From the NCBI RefSeq assembly GCF_963676685.1, contig NC_092357.1, positions 65,389,957 through 65,453,956 of the forward strand: DNA of 64,000 nucleotides, in the 5' to 3' direction. Position 1 is the stretch's first letter. Each line of letters starts with the position of its first letter. This DNA comes from Mytilus edulis (Eukaryota; Mollusca; Bivalvia; Mytilida; Mytilidae). Below the pieces are notes generated by a model. That model searched no databases. It had not been told where the DNA came from and worked only from the letters and a program-made list of their open reading frames with translations. Below are positions 34,758 to 46,017 of this stretch, in pieces. A program made the translations under genes and the position numbers.

Positions 34758-37068
34758 AGCTCACCTGGCCCGAAGGGCCAAGTGAGCTTTTCTCATCACT
34801 TGGCGTCCGTCGTCCGGCGTCTGTCGTCCGTCGTCCGTCGTCGTCTGGCGTCGTTAACTTTTACAAAAATCTTCTCCTCTGAAACTACTGGGCCAAATTT
34901 AACCAAACTTGGCCACAATCATCATTGGGGTATCTAGTTTAAAAAATGTGTTCGGTTACCCGGCCAACCAACCAAGATGGCCGCCATGGCTAAAAATAGA
35001 ACATAGGGGTAAAATGCAGTTTTTGGCTTATAACTCTGAAACCGAACCATTTAGAGCAAATCTGACATGGGCTTAAATTGTTTATTAAGTCAAGATCTAT
35101 CTGCCCTGAAATTTTCAGACGAATCGGACAACCGGTTGTTGGGTTGCTGCCCCTGAATTGGCAATTTTAAGGAAATTTTGCCGTTATATGGTTATTATCT
35201 TGAATATTATTATAGATAGAGATAAACTGTAAACAGCAATAATGTTCAGCAAAGTAAAATCTACAAATAAGTCAACATGACCGAAATGGTCAGTTGACCC
35301 ATATAGGAGTTATTGCCCTTTATAGTCAATTTTTAACCATTTTTCGTAAATCTTAGTAATCTTTTACAAAAATCTTCTCCTCTGAAACTACTAGGCAAAA
35401 TTTATCCAAACTTGGCCACAATTATCTTTGGGGTATCTAGTTTAAAAAATGTGTCCGGTGACCCGGCCAACCAACCAAGATGGCCGCCACGGCTAAAAAT
35501 AGAACATAGGGGTAAAATGCAGTTTTTGGCTTATAACTTAAAAACCAAAGCATTTAGAGCAAATCTGACAATTGGTAAAATTGTTTATCAGGTCAAGATC
35601 TATTTACCCTGAAATTTTCAGATGAATCTGACAACCTGTTGTTGGGTTGCTGCCCCTGAATTGGTAATTTTAAGGAAATTTTACTGTTTTTGGTTATTAT
35701 CTTGAAAATTATTATAGATAGAAATAAACTGTAAACAGCAGTAATGTTCAGCAAAGTAAGATTTACAAATAAGTCAACATGACCGAAATGGTCAGTTGAC
35801 CAATATAGGAGTTATTGCCCTTTATAGTCAATTTTTAACCATTTTTCGTAAATCTTAGTAATCTTTTACAAAAATCTTCTCCTCTGAAACTACTGGGCCA
35901 AATTAATCCAAACTTATCCACAATCATCTTTTGGTTATCTAGTTTAAAAAATGTGTCTGATGACCCGGCCATCCAACCAAGATGGCCGCCATGGCTAAAA
36001 ATAGAACATAGGGGAAAAATGCAGTTTTTGGCTTATAACTCAAAAACCAAAGCCTTTAGAGCAAATCTGACACGGGGGTCAAATTGTTTATCAGGTCAAG
36101 ATCTATCTGCCCTGAAATTTTCAGATAAATCGGACAACCCGTTGTTGGGTTGCTGCCCCTGAATTGGTAATTTTAAGGAAATTTTACTGTTTTTGGTTAT
36201 TATCTTGAAAATTATTATAGATAGAAATAAACTGTAAACAGCAATAATGTTCAGCAAAGTAAGATTTACAAATAAGTCAACATGACCGAAATGGTCAGTT
36301 GACCCATATAGGAGTTATTGCCCTTTATAGTCAATTTTTAACCATTTTTCGTAAATCTTAGTAATCTTTTACAAAAATCTTCTCCTCTGAAACTGATGGG
36401 CCAAATTAATCCAAACTTATCCACAATCATCTTTGGGGTATCTAGTTTAAAAAATGTGTCCGATGACCTGGCCATCCAACCAAGATGGCCGCCATGGCTA
36501 AAAATAGAACATAGGGGTAAAATGCAGTTTTTGGCTTATAACTCAAAAACCAAAGCGTTTAGAGCAAATCTGACAGGGGTTAAATTGTTTATCAGGTCAA
36601 GATCTATCTGCCCCGAAATTTTCAAATGAATCGGACAACCCGTTGTTGGGTTGCTGCCCCTGAATTGGTAATTTTAAGGAAATTTTGCTGTTTTTGGTTA
36701 TTGTCTTGAATATTATTATAGATAGAGATAAACTGTAAACAGCAATAATGTTCAGCAAAGTAAGATTTACAAATAAGTCAACATGACCGAAATGGTCAAT
36801 TGACCCCCTAAGGAGTTATTGTCCTTTATAGTCAATTTTCAACAATTTTTATAAAATTGTAAATTTTTACTAAAATTTTCCACTGAAACTACTGGGCCAA
36901 GTTCATTATAGATAGAGATAATTGTAAGCTGCAAGGATGTTCAGTAAAGTAAGATGTACAAACACATCACCATCACCAAAATACAATTTTGTCATGAATC
37001 CATCTGCTTCCTTTGTTTAATAGTCACATAGACCAAGGTGAGCGACACAGGCTCTTTAGAGCCTCTAG
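34758..37068 (+). mobile_element. Helitron-like element (Helentron/HINE type?) with 503-bp internal repeats
   Basis: Starts after TTTTT with a hairpin (AGCTCACCTGGCC ... GGCCAAGTGAGCT) and a run of CGTCCGTCGTC. The core CTTCTCCTCTGAAACTACTG recurs at about 34869, 35373, 35877 and 36380, giving four units of 502-504 bp, each with CAAGATGGCCGCC. It ends with a 7-bp hairpin AGGCTCT-TT-AGAGCCT at 37049-37064 followed at once by CTAG at 37065-37068. No Rep/helicase is encoded. The 3' hairpin and CTAG support a Helitron-type end, but the hairpin abuts CTAG and the 5' end is not TC, so a Helentron-like relative is the better fit. Confidence 0.65.
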
Positions 37069-37430
37069 TTCTTACTGTATGCAATAGGTCTACTATATTT
37101 GGTGTATTGGATGATTGTAAGGTGTACATATCTAGCTGGCAGGTGTCATCTGACCTTGACCTCATTTTCATGGTTCAGTGATTATAGTTAAGATTTTGAT
37201 TTTTTGTCTTTTTTCTAATACTATATGCAATAGGTCAACTATATTTGCTGTATGGAAATATTTTATGATCTTTATGTCAGTCGCGCAGGTTTTATTTGAC
37301 CGTGACCTCATTTTCACGGTTCATTGCTCTGTTAACCTTTTGTGTTTTGGTCTGTTTTTCTTAAACTATATTAGCTATGGGTCAACTATATTTGTTGTAT
37401 GGAAGAATTGTTAGCTGTACATGCGTGCCT
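37069..37430 (+). repeat. TGACCTTGACCTC repeat, right part
   Basis: Continues the array broken at 34757. TGTTTTGGTCTGTTTTTCTT at about 37342 shows the uninterrupted form of the insertion site. Confidence 0.7.
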
Positions 37431-38344
37431 CAATCAATTACCCACATTGCATCGAATATTTGCATCTGTTATATTCCATAGAGCTTGACAGTATGCTTAC
37501 AACAAAAACTAGAAGGCCTGCTTCGCGTATCTAGATTCCCCCTCTTAAAATTGATACAGAGTGACGACTTTAAACTATCGGTGTTGGAAACATTTTCTCC
37601 CCACTAGTGAAATATCTGTTAAATATCGGTAAATGATCAGTCAAAATTTGATTATGACGTCAAAATGTTTTGTTTTCGTCTGAATGTTCCTGTTGTGACG
37701 TCATGAAATAAGGCGACCATGCCTGATGACGTCGCATAAAAAGAACACATGTTTCTGAAAATAAAGGATTAAAATCATCAGAAAAACAGATTCCGACACT
37801 ATTACTCGTGTATTATGATATTTCTCCACTCTCGACAGTTTTTAACTTTAATTATTTAAAAAGCTCGGCAAGCCTTAGATAATAAAATTTGACCGTCTCG
37901 AGTGAAGAAACATCGTAATACACTTGTTGCAGTGTAGGAATCTAGATGTCTCAAATTTGTATAAGTGGTCACCGATATAATGGTATAACTTCATTCCTGG
38001 CCAACCTAACCTCGAAAAGGCAAACAAAATGATCAATATTTGAATATTGCAATTGTTTGTTTCAATTAACTAGCACTGCTCCTCGTCGCATATGTGTGAC
38101 CGATCGTCAAATATAGAATTGACGGTGGTCGCTCTTCAACCAATGTTGATTTTAATCGCTTTATTTCAACTCGATAGATCACGTATATAATTTTACATAC
38201 ATCGTGCAATCTTTTAATCATAGACAGGGAACCAGAAGCTAAAGCAAAATCTGCACGTAATTAATATTCAATAAGATCATTAATTATCCCTATGATACAA
38301 ATCGTCAAAAACAAATGTATTTTCAAAAATAATTACCTTTGCAG
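37431..38344. other. spacer before the IFI pseudogene
   Basis: Contains an imperfect inverted pair (TATCTAGATTCC at about 37529, GGAATCTAGATG at about 37938) with CTCGGCAAGCC inside, possibly another TIR element of about 430 bp. No gene. Confidence 0.35.
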
Positions 38345-38790
38345 GTGAAAGAAAAGAAGGATGGACATCAGATGATGTTTGGTGTTTAACGATTTTTTCT
38401 AATAGTTTCTACGTCGTTTTGTGTCTTGTTGTCGTTTTTCTTAACACTTATGTGTTTATTGTTTTTCAGTTGTGAATATACAAAGACCATTGTAAATTGA
38501 AGCAAAAATGGAAAACAGATATATTAGACTCTGTGTATTGTAAAGAAATATGGGGGTGCTGTGGGTGTTGTAGCTGTAGTTCCCACGTTTCATAATGTAG
38601 GTGTTTATTACAATGCTGATGTAGCAAATAGATGGAATGCAATGGTTGCTAATGGTGGAGGTATAGCAATATCTGCCGAAGTTTCAGCCTTCCTTCAATC
38701 AGCATTTTCTGTGCTTCCATCGTCGCAACATTAGTCGAATGTACAAATATTTTATTGGAGGGTGCTTACCAAATGACATTGAATGCATAG
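38345..38790 (+). pseudogene. scrambled IFI6/IFI27-like pseudogene
   Basis: Three blocks of the neighbouring genes lie in the wrong order. At 38345-38392, after a good acceptor, stands the start of the third exon (GERKEGWTSDDVWCLT), which then runs into unrelated frame. At 38400-38540 follow the end of intron 1, its acceptor (CAG at 38467-38469) and a second exon with ATG at 38508 (MENRYIRLCVL). Directly fused to it is the later part of the third exon (KKYGG, then NGGG, FLQSA), with stops and indels, ending at the TAG at 38788-38790. The ATG frame stops after 11 codons. The block was probably formed by local rearrangement or unequal exchange in the array. Confidence 0.8.
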
Positions 38791-40769
38791 AGAAACATAA
38801 ATGAAACGATGTTTTGATAAACTTTTTTACTTTTCTAACATACACCATTACTCTGAATGTGTTTTTAAAATAAGGAGAAGTGGTATGATTGCCAATGAGA
38901 CAACTAGCCGAAAGGGAACAATTACATGTTACTTTACGAATTAAAACAATGAGCAAAAGTTCATAACATATAGCAGGTTACAAAAAGTCTCCAGTATGAC
39001 AATTTATGCAAAATGAAAACCATCGGTTTGATTTGTAAAACACCAATGCACAAAAACCAAATATGATGGACATCATTCATCGAAAATCAATGAACTACAT
39101 GTTCAGTGTTCAAGTCTCAAAATATAAATAGTTCGTCTTGTTTGAGCCTGACATTTTGTATAATTAAATGTCTGTTGAAGACTTCTAGATGTCTGCGTGT
39201 GTTGTTTCTTTTTTGTCTCATTGACGTTAATTAAAATTTTCAATTCGTACTAACGTCAAAACTTTGGATGTTTGCACACATGCCTTAAGTCCTCGTATTG
39301 AAACATATTGTTGACAGTTTTGCACCACAACTTCAATTAAAATGTGACGATTAAGAATTCACTGGGCCCATGGGGAAAATCTAAGTTTTAAGAAGCAAAA
39401 TTCCAGTAACAATTATATGGTAGTTAAAAATGGACGAAAGATACCAGACGGCAGTCAAACTCAAAGATCGAAAATAAACTGACAACGCCATGGCTAAAAT
39501 AGAAAAAGACAAACAGACAAACAAAAGTACACAAGACACAATAACCGTAAACTTGGGGTGATTTCAGGTTCTGCGGTAGGGTAAGCAGATCCTGCTCCAC
39601 ATGTGGCACCAGTCGTGTTAACCATGATATTACAAACCCGGTAATAAGCTATAGTCTCATTCTAAAGGTCACGTTTGTGAAAAGGGAAGGGGATTGTAGT
39701 CACGACATTAGAAACATATCCGATATCATCTGTGAAAAGTATATTCCATAACCAACTAATGATGGAGTCCTTACAATTTAGTAAACATATCTCAGTTGAT
39801 ACGATATCCTTTCTCTTTTGTTTCTTGTCATCATTTTCTATTCAAAGAGTTGCTACTAACAACGAAAGTAATATAGGAAAGATTTGTAGGATATGTGTTC
39901 TTAATAGTTTTGCACGACACTTAACAACAAAACAGACAATATGATCCAAATTGTGAACTTTTCAAATTTAAAAATTCCTTTGATTGACCGCTATGAAATT
40001 GATGTGTGATAGATGACTACAGATATGTTCCAATTGTCATATTTATACACAATGGCATTCTCTTTTCCTCTATTGTGACACTACCATGACACTACCTTAT
40101 AAATTGTAAAATAGATTTATCGTATATAGTTGTTATATTTTAGTAAATCATGATAATGAAACGCATAAGATGTACCAAAATTACAATAATAATACATCAA
40201 AATATCTAGAATTGCAGAAAAATAAGCGATGGAAATTCTTTTTTTAACTTCTTGTATATTTTCAAAGATCTACATCTATATACATGTATGTTGGAATATT
40301 AATTAAGATCTTGAGTTTCATTTAAATGATTGATTCATAAACCGATTTAACGCCACATTTATTAATAAGTATTGTAATGTGCATTGTTATTGAATGTAAT
40401 ATCAGTATTTAGTTCAAATATAATCTTAAATCAATCCTTATTCTATCTTATTCATTCAAATGTGACGTCATTTTTCATTTTTTGATGATCTGTTTTAAAA
40501 ATTCAAATGTGCCGTAATTTTTTTGTCATTTTTTATAATTTCAAATATGACGTCACTTGGAAGTTTAACCTTATTCGGATGTGCTGTATTTCGTCGGGTT
40601 ATGTAGTGTATTTCGGTTGTTTCCTGTAATTAGTTAATACTTCAGTTTTATCATATATCTTTTGTATAGTCATTTAATAAAATTTACTGTTTGCAAAAGT
40701 ATAAATTATTCTAAATAATAGGGATGTTCTGGAGCTAACAGAAAACCCTGGCCGTTTTTGGCACAACTT
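38791..40769. other. intergenic with dispersed repeats
   Basis: Degenerate repeat pieces of the GCCAATGAGACAAC family (about 38875-38950) and of the GCCATGGCG/GGTGCTCC family reversed (about 39425-39660). No gene seen. Confidence 0.45.
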
Positions 40770-40885
40770 TTCTGAACTTTTGGTCCTCGATGCTGTTCAA
40801 TTTTGTACTTGTTTCGGCTTTCAAACTTTTGTATCTGGGCGTCACTAGTAAGTCTTGTGTGGACAAAATGCACTTCTGGCGTATT
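40770..40885 (-). repeat. CATCAGTGACGCTC-family repeat, reverse copy
   Basis: Contains TTTTGGTCCTCGATGCTGTT and GGGCGTCACTAG, the reverse form of the family at 3508-3665. Confidence 0.65.
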
Positions 40886-40949
40886 AAAATTTTAAACTTT
40901 TTGCCTTTTGTTAGCTATTATTCACGTGTTTCTTTGTCAATTATGTTCT

Positions 40950-41470
40950 CCTATTTATTCATATTGTAGTCCTGTAATGTTGTGTTGTTATTTTAATGTT
41001 ATATTACACATGGCCATAAAAGAGGGAGGTTTGGCATGCCACAAAACCAGGTTCAACCCACCATGTTTTCCTTTAAAAATGTCCTGTACAAAGTCAGGAA
41101 TATGGCCATTGTTATATTATAGTTCGTTTCTGTGTGTGTTACATTTTAACGTTGTGTTTCCGTTGTGTCGTTCGTTTTCTCTTATTTTTGAGTGTGAATT
41201 CACATTACTATAAGACGTGTCACGGTACTTATCTATCCCAAATTCATGTATTTGGTTTTGATGTTATATTTGTTATTCTCATAGGATTTTGTCTAATGCT
41301 TAGTCCGTTTCTGTGTGTGTTACATTTTAATGTTTTGTGGTTGTTCTCTTATATTTAATGCGTTTCCCTCAGTTTTAGTTTGTTAATCCGATTTGGTTTT
41401 TTTCATGGATTTATGAGTTTTGAACAGCGGTATACTACTGTTGCCTTTATTTAACACTATTGTGCTATTT
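40950..41470 (-). repeat. 500-bp dispersed repeat (CGGTATACTACTGTTGCC family), reverse
   Basis: Reverse complement of 63252-63670 over most of its length. Shared landmarks are CACACACAGAAACG, GATAAGTACCGTGACACG and AACAGCGGTATACTAC. Partial copies lie at 59395-59510 and 60385-60545. Open frames here are repeat-derived. Confidence 0.8.
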
Positions 41471-43689
41471 TTCGTTGGTCAGTTTTTATATATGGATGAG
41501 GCCGGAGTGTTCGGTACGAAAACTGTCAGTTCTTGTCAGTACATATTAGATTGGAGCGCACATAACACGTGTTGGACTCAAACAACCTAATTAGGGTTGA
41601 AAGGTTAGTGATACTGTAGTTCGACGACTTGGCCTACTTGGCCACGAGGACCATTGGCTTGTTCAGAGAAAATGACATACATAAAATTTAATATGTGTGT
41701 GGCAGAACATCAAATGATGTCAAAGCTTAACAAAATGTAAAAGAAGTTGAAATTGTCGGCGCTCTGCATTCCGAAAATGGGTTGTTCAAAAAAAAATGAC
41801 ACACCAGAGGTTTGAATTTTACTTATTTATGCTGACATGTAAAGAGATGTTATTTGTAGATATTCAAAATTGAATAACAGATAGTTGAGGCTATTTAGAA
41901 CAGATGTTAAAGGCTTGCAAATTTCTCATCCATAGTTATAGATTAATATTTCATGTTCTGTATCTATACATATAAGTATGAAGAACACATTAAATGCAGT
42001 AACTAGATAAATCTCTTTGAAATTTTAATATATTTAGAAATGTTAACTTTCCAATTCTTTGTACAAATTGTGACTTGGATTGAGAGTTGTCAAATTGCCA
42101 CTCATACCACATCTTCTTATACCTATTTTCAAAGTCCTTACGCTGAAGAAAGTTTCCAATACCACATTGTTGGCTGATATGTGTGTCAAGAGTACAATTA
42201 TCTAATCATATATGCTGAAAACCATTAACTATAATTATAAATGGTTTAACGGAGGGACTATTTTCTTTTGTGTAAACATATATAGATTTCGAAACCTTAT
42301 ATTTACCTTAAATCATAATATTAAAGTGTGTGTATCCATGACATCATATTCTTAAACATATTATATTGCTAATGTTTTACAATGGAATCTCGAGAATGGA
42401 ATCATTCACATGTAATTACAACTTACAAAGGTCCTCTCAAAACAAATGTATAGTAGTCACTTTTTATCATATAATATTTTCCATGTTAAAATGTAATAGT
42501 ATTTTCTTTTTTGATGTTTTCTTTTGTATACAGTTTTGATGCAACTTCTATTAAATTCTCCGATTTAATGCGCTGTCTTGTAGGCATGGTTAGGTCATCC
42601 TCATTTTTCCCTTCTGTGAATTTACCTTTACATGTCAAGCACAAAGGTCAGATGTCTTATAAGGTCAGTTTGTTTCATTTCCGGGGTAAACCTCCATTAA
42701 CATGTATGTCTGTCGATGTATGTACTTTTGCTTATTGTAAAAGGAAAACTATCTTTATTTTTACTAACCTTTTGACTGTTTGAAAGTTGGAATGCTTCAG
42801 TTAAAAGAAATGAGATGGAAGATACCAAATACATAGAAACAAATATATTTGTACAGGAAACACTAAACTATTCAAGTGCAGGGAAAATCTACCCTAAACT
42901 TGAGAATTGAATGTGTCAAAGTGACCATTACCCGACAAAAGAGCAAACAACAGTGGAAGGCCACCAATGGATCTTCAATGCAGCTAGAAGCTTCCACACC
43001 AGAAGATGTGCTTCAGCTATCCCCTAAACAATTATGTATACTAGTTCAGTTATAAAATAAAATTGAAAAAAACACGTTAAATAATTTCTTGCGTCCGAAG
43101 CGCTTTACCTTCATCGGGAACGCTCAAAGCCAAACATTTGAAATCCGAAGATGTATAATATGGACGTCTTACTAAACTCCGAAATATACACGAGAAACTA
43201 AAATTAAAATTCAAACAAGACTTACATGTCCACAATGTCTACGTTGTATTAAATCAAGAATTTTATTTGTTATTTTCGATCAACGATCATATGGCAAGGA
43301 CGGTCATTAACTGCAATAAATGAAGTAGCTGAAATATCATCTTACTTTATAATTAAACTTATCCCAGTCCGAGTTCCAGTCATTCTCATAGATCTCGAAG
43401 CGGACTTTTCTATCAATGGCATTTAACTGTGATTTGAAAAATTTCATTATAGCTTGCTTTGATAATTTTGATATATAATGCGCTTTCTTCAAGCATGTAC
43501 GAACAGTTATTCATCAAACGCTGATATTGGAAAAGCTTTATCAAATTTGACCTTGTGTTCATTTGTACTTTCGTTTTTGGTGTAAATTTTCAAAACCAAT
43601 GAGCCGAAGGTTTTCCCTATACTATTTATAAATATGAACACAAAAGAAATAATTATGCTTACGTGTTTCGTGCACATTTATCCTATAGC
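41471..43689. other. intergenic upstream of the first intact IFI gene
   Basis: A repeat of the TGTCAAAGAGACAAC family lies at about 42900-43030 and a diverged GCGTCCGAAGCGC repeat at 43090-43150. A plus-strand frame at 42511-42783 follows an acceptor-like TTGTATACAG and reads FDATSIKFSDLMRCLVGM at first, but has no further support. Confidence 0.35.
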
Positions 43690-43698
43690 TATATAAAT
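43690..43698 (+). promoter_or_regulatory. TATA box, IFI27-like gene 1
   Basis: TATATAAAT lies 80 nt upstream of the first donor. The same spacing (about 80 nt) and similar sequence occur in the second gene at 48150-48158, so both promoters derive from one ancestor. An IRF-type word AAACGAAA on the minus strand lies about 120 nt upstream (near 43567-43577), a single weak match. Confidence 0.55.
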
Positions 43699-43721
43699 AC
43701 ATAACATCAAACATTACGATA

Positions 43722-43770
43722 CAGGTTTAAACTGGGGAAATAGATTACACAGATTCAATATATTGTGCAT
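43722..43770 (+). other. noncoding first exon, IFI27-like gene 1
   Basis: The stretch GGTTTAAACTGGGGAAATAG through TTGTGCAT ends at donor GTAAGT (43771). It aligns with 48186-48231 of the second gene, ending at an identical donor. The start is estimated from the TATA box. Confidence 0.55.
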
Positions 43771-44259
43771 GTAAGTACCGATATAAACACTAGATTTAGA
43801 CATGTTAGATTAAACGGTACTTTCATCGTAGATCATTGTACCTTTAGTTATTAGAATGATTTAAAGACACATTGCTCGGACGCACTTTTGTTTAATATTT
43901 CAAAATGAAAAAAAAAGTTCTTTCTGGAATATAGCCATTTTTCTTAAATTGTTGATGTGGACTAGGTTGATTTCATATTAATACAGTTTCGCAATAGGGA
44001 TAGAGGGAACCTTGTATCATCCCGGGTTTGGTTTTTTTTTTTTTTTTTTCTTTCGGTAAACATGGTAAAGGTTGTGACTTATACATGTTATATTCATTTT
44101 ATGTAGCCATATGACTTTTCGGTTTTCAGCTTTTGTATCATTGTGTTTCTATTTAATAAGTTTTACATGTAGTTGTGTAGTGTCATGCCTTCTTCTTATT
44201 GTGCTTATTATTTTTCAGTATTGAGTAATATACAAAGACCATTGTATAACAAATCAACA

Positions 44260-45935
44260 ATGAATCAAAAATATATAACAGTCTGTGTATTATTTGTTCT
44301 CTTTTGTTCACCTGTTCAAGGTAATACATTATAGATCATGGTTGATTAATTGTTTATCCAGTTGTTCGGAATAAAGTTGTTTATACACAACCATTAAGCG
44401 TAGACAACACGTTATCATATAAGTATCATAGAAGAATCAGAATAAGATCAAATGGTCTCAAAGTTTTCAAATTTTAAAAGACAAATGTAAAATTGACCAA
44501 CATAATAGACATATATACATTTCAACGGATAAAAACTTTAACAGTAAGGATGAGACGTGAGATATACAGTAACGCGAATAATTGAAAATAAATTAGTTGC
44601 AATTCTTTTTTTTTTTCGTTCCGAGAATTGATGAAGGAAATTGTTATTGCATTCTTTCAACATACAGATAAAACACTGACGACGCGTTTTTACAAATAAA
44701 TTCATTATCAGATGTGCAGTTTCAAAAACGTTACTAATTTTATACAATTTTGCATGAACAATTGATTAAAAAAGCTAATAGAATATAGAATTTTATTATT
44801 ATTATTATTGACATCATATATCTTTCAGGCGTTTATAATTTTAGTTGAAGGCCAAATTTGCACTTATATGTAAGAAAGATGACTCGAATCGGTGCAGAAC
44901 TCGAATCAGGTTCAGAACCAAACGTATCGAATATCTCTCAGTTTTTAACCCACATTTGTTATTCCAATATCAATTTAGTCCAGGCGTTACATAAAAAGTA
45001 AACTCACAAAAATACTGAACTCCGAGGAAAATTCAAAACGGAAAGTCCCTATTTAAATGGCAAAATCAAATGATAAAGCACATCAAACGAATGGACAACA
45101 ACTGCCATATTCCTGACTTGGTACATGCATTTTCAAATGTAGAAACTGGTTGATAGAACCTGGTACATGCCTCATCATACGTTAACTCTGACATGTCTGA
45201 ATGGCCGATACATAGCGTTGTAATGACTCTCGTTAATCAAATTACTTCTCGTCTTTCTTGTATTCTTTTAAACACAAATAAGGTGATGAAGTTTAAATTT
45301 CAATGATACATCTCTAAAGGATCAAATGACTTACACATTTTTGATTGAATGACATCAGCTGACGATTGACTGAATCTGTTATTTCAAAAATAATTAATAA
45401 TCACCACGTAAACGAATTAAAAAAAACGTCTCTTAATAAATGTTTTAGCTGACATTTAAATATAACTTTCCAATGAATAGTTCAATCTGTTGCTATTATA
45501 TATCAAAAAGTCAAACAAATGAATTTAGAAAAAAAAACAAATGTATTAAAAAAATATATATATAATTCTTAAGGCGATGATGAATCAACAAACAATGGCG
45601 AATGGACTTCAGATGATATTTGGTGTTTAACAAAAACAGTAGGAGGCGCTGCAATATTTGGAACAGGAGCCGTTGCTTTAGCACCCGTTGCACTTGGTGC
45701 AGCTGGCTTTACTGGAGCTGGTATAGCTGTAGGGTCATTCGCAGCAAAAGCGATGGCAGCCTCTGCTGTTGCCAATGGAGGAGGCGTTATAGCAGGAGGA
45801 GTTGTTGCCACCCTTCAATCAGCTGGAGTCCTTGGTTTAGGCGTTGGTGCAAAGGCTGCCATCGGTGCAACAGTTGGCGGAATATACAGTTATTTTGTTG
45901 GAGGGTGCTCAGCAGATGACATTGACTGTCAATAG
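44260..45935 (+). CDS. IFI27-like: IFI6/IFI27-like protein 1 (140 aa), exons 44260-44320 and 45574-45935
   Basis: The protein is a small secretory-pathway or organelle-membrane protein of the interferon-inducible IFI6/IFI27 (ISG12) family, whose members elsewhere are induced by virus and act in membranes in apoptosis and antiviral defence. Exon 2 (44219-44320) has a short leader and codes MNQKYITVCVLFVLFCSPVQ, a signal peptide; splicing at GTAATA completes a Gly. Exon 3 starts GDDESTNNGEWTSDDIWC and then has two Gly/Ala-rich hydrophobic spans: residues about 43-81 (VGGAAIFGTGAVALAPVALG, then GFTGAGIAVG) and 88-128 (NGGGVIAGGVVATLQSAG onward). It ends in a short acidic Cys tail (CSADDIDCQ). 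The NGGG-ATLQS-AG core is typical of the family. Length suits it once the signal peptide is removed. Stop TAG at 45933. Intact throughout. Antiviral action here is inferred from family. Confidence 0.87.
44994..45185 (+). repeat. AAAATCACAAAAATACT-family repeat in intron 2 of IFI27-like gene 1
   Basis: Same family and orientation as 4618-4860. Confidence 0.7.
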
Positions 45936-46011
45936 AACAATTGTAATGTCTACTGTTCTAAATATGTAAATACTTAACCACCTATTGAGATTTGTGAAAT
46001 ACCCAACACAA

Positions 46012-46017
46012 AATAAA
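46012..46017 (+). terminator. poly(A) signal, IFI27-like gene 1
   Basis: AATAAA 77 nt past the stop codon. Confidence 0.6.

Noticed and set aside
34740-36629. Several 65-78 codon frames with RWPPWLKIEHRGKMQF
   Set aside because: They recur with the 503-bp unit of the Helitron-like element and in its copy at 20.8-21.7 kb; repeat translation, not genes.
42511-42783. 90-codon frame after an acceptor-like site
   Set aside because: Protein-like at its start, but no partner exon, donor or repeat-free homologue could be found by eye.
45569-45919. Other long frames over exon 3 of the IFI genes (also 53610-53984)
   Set aside because: They are antisense or shifted readings of GC-richer coding exons. 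The frame with the signal-peptide exon, matching phase and family motifs is the real one.
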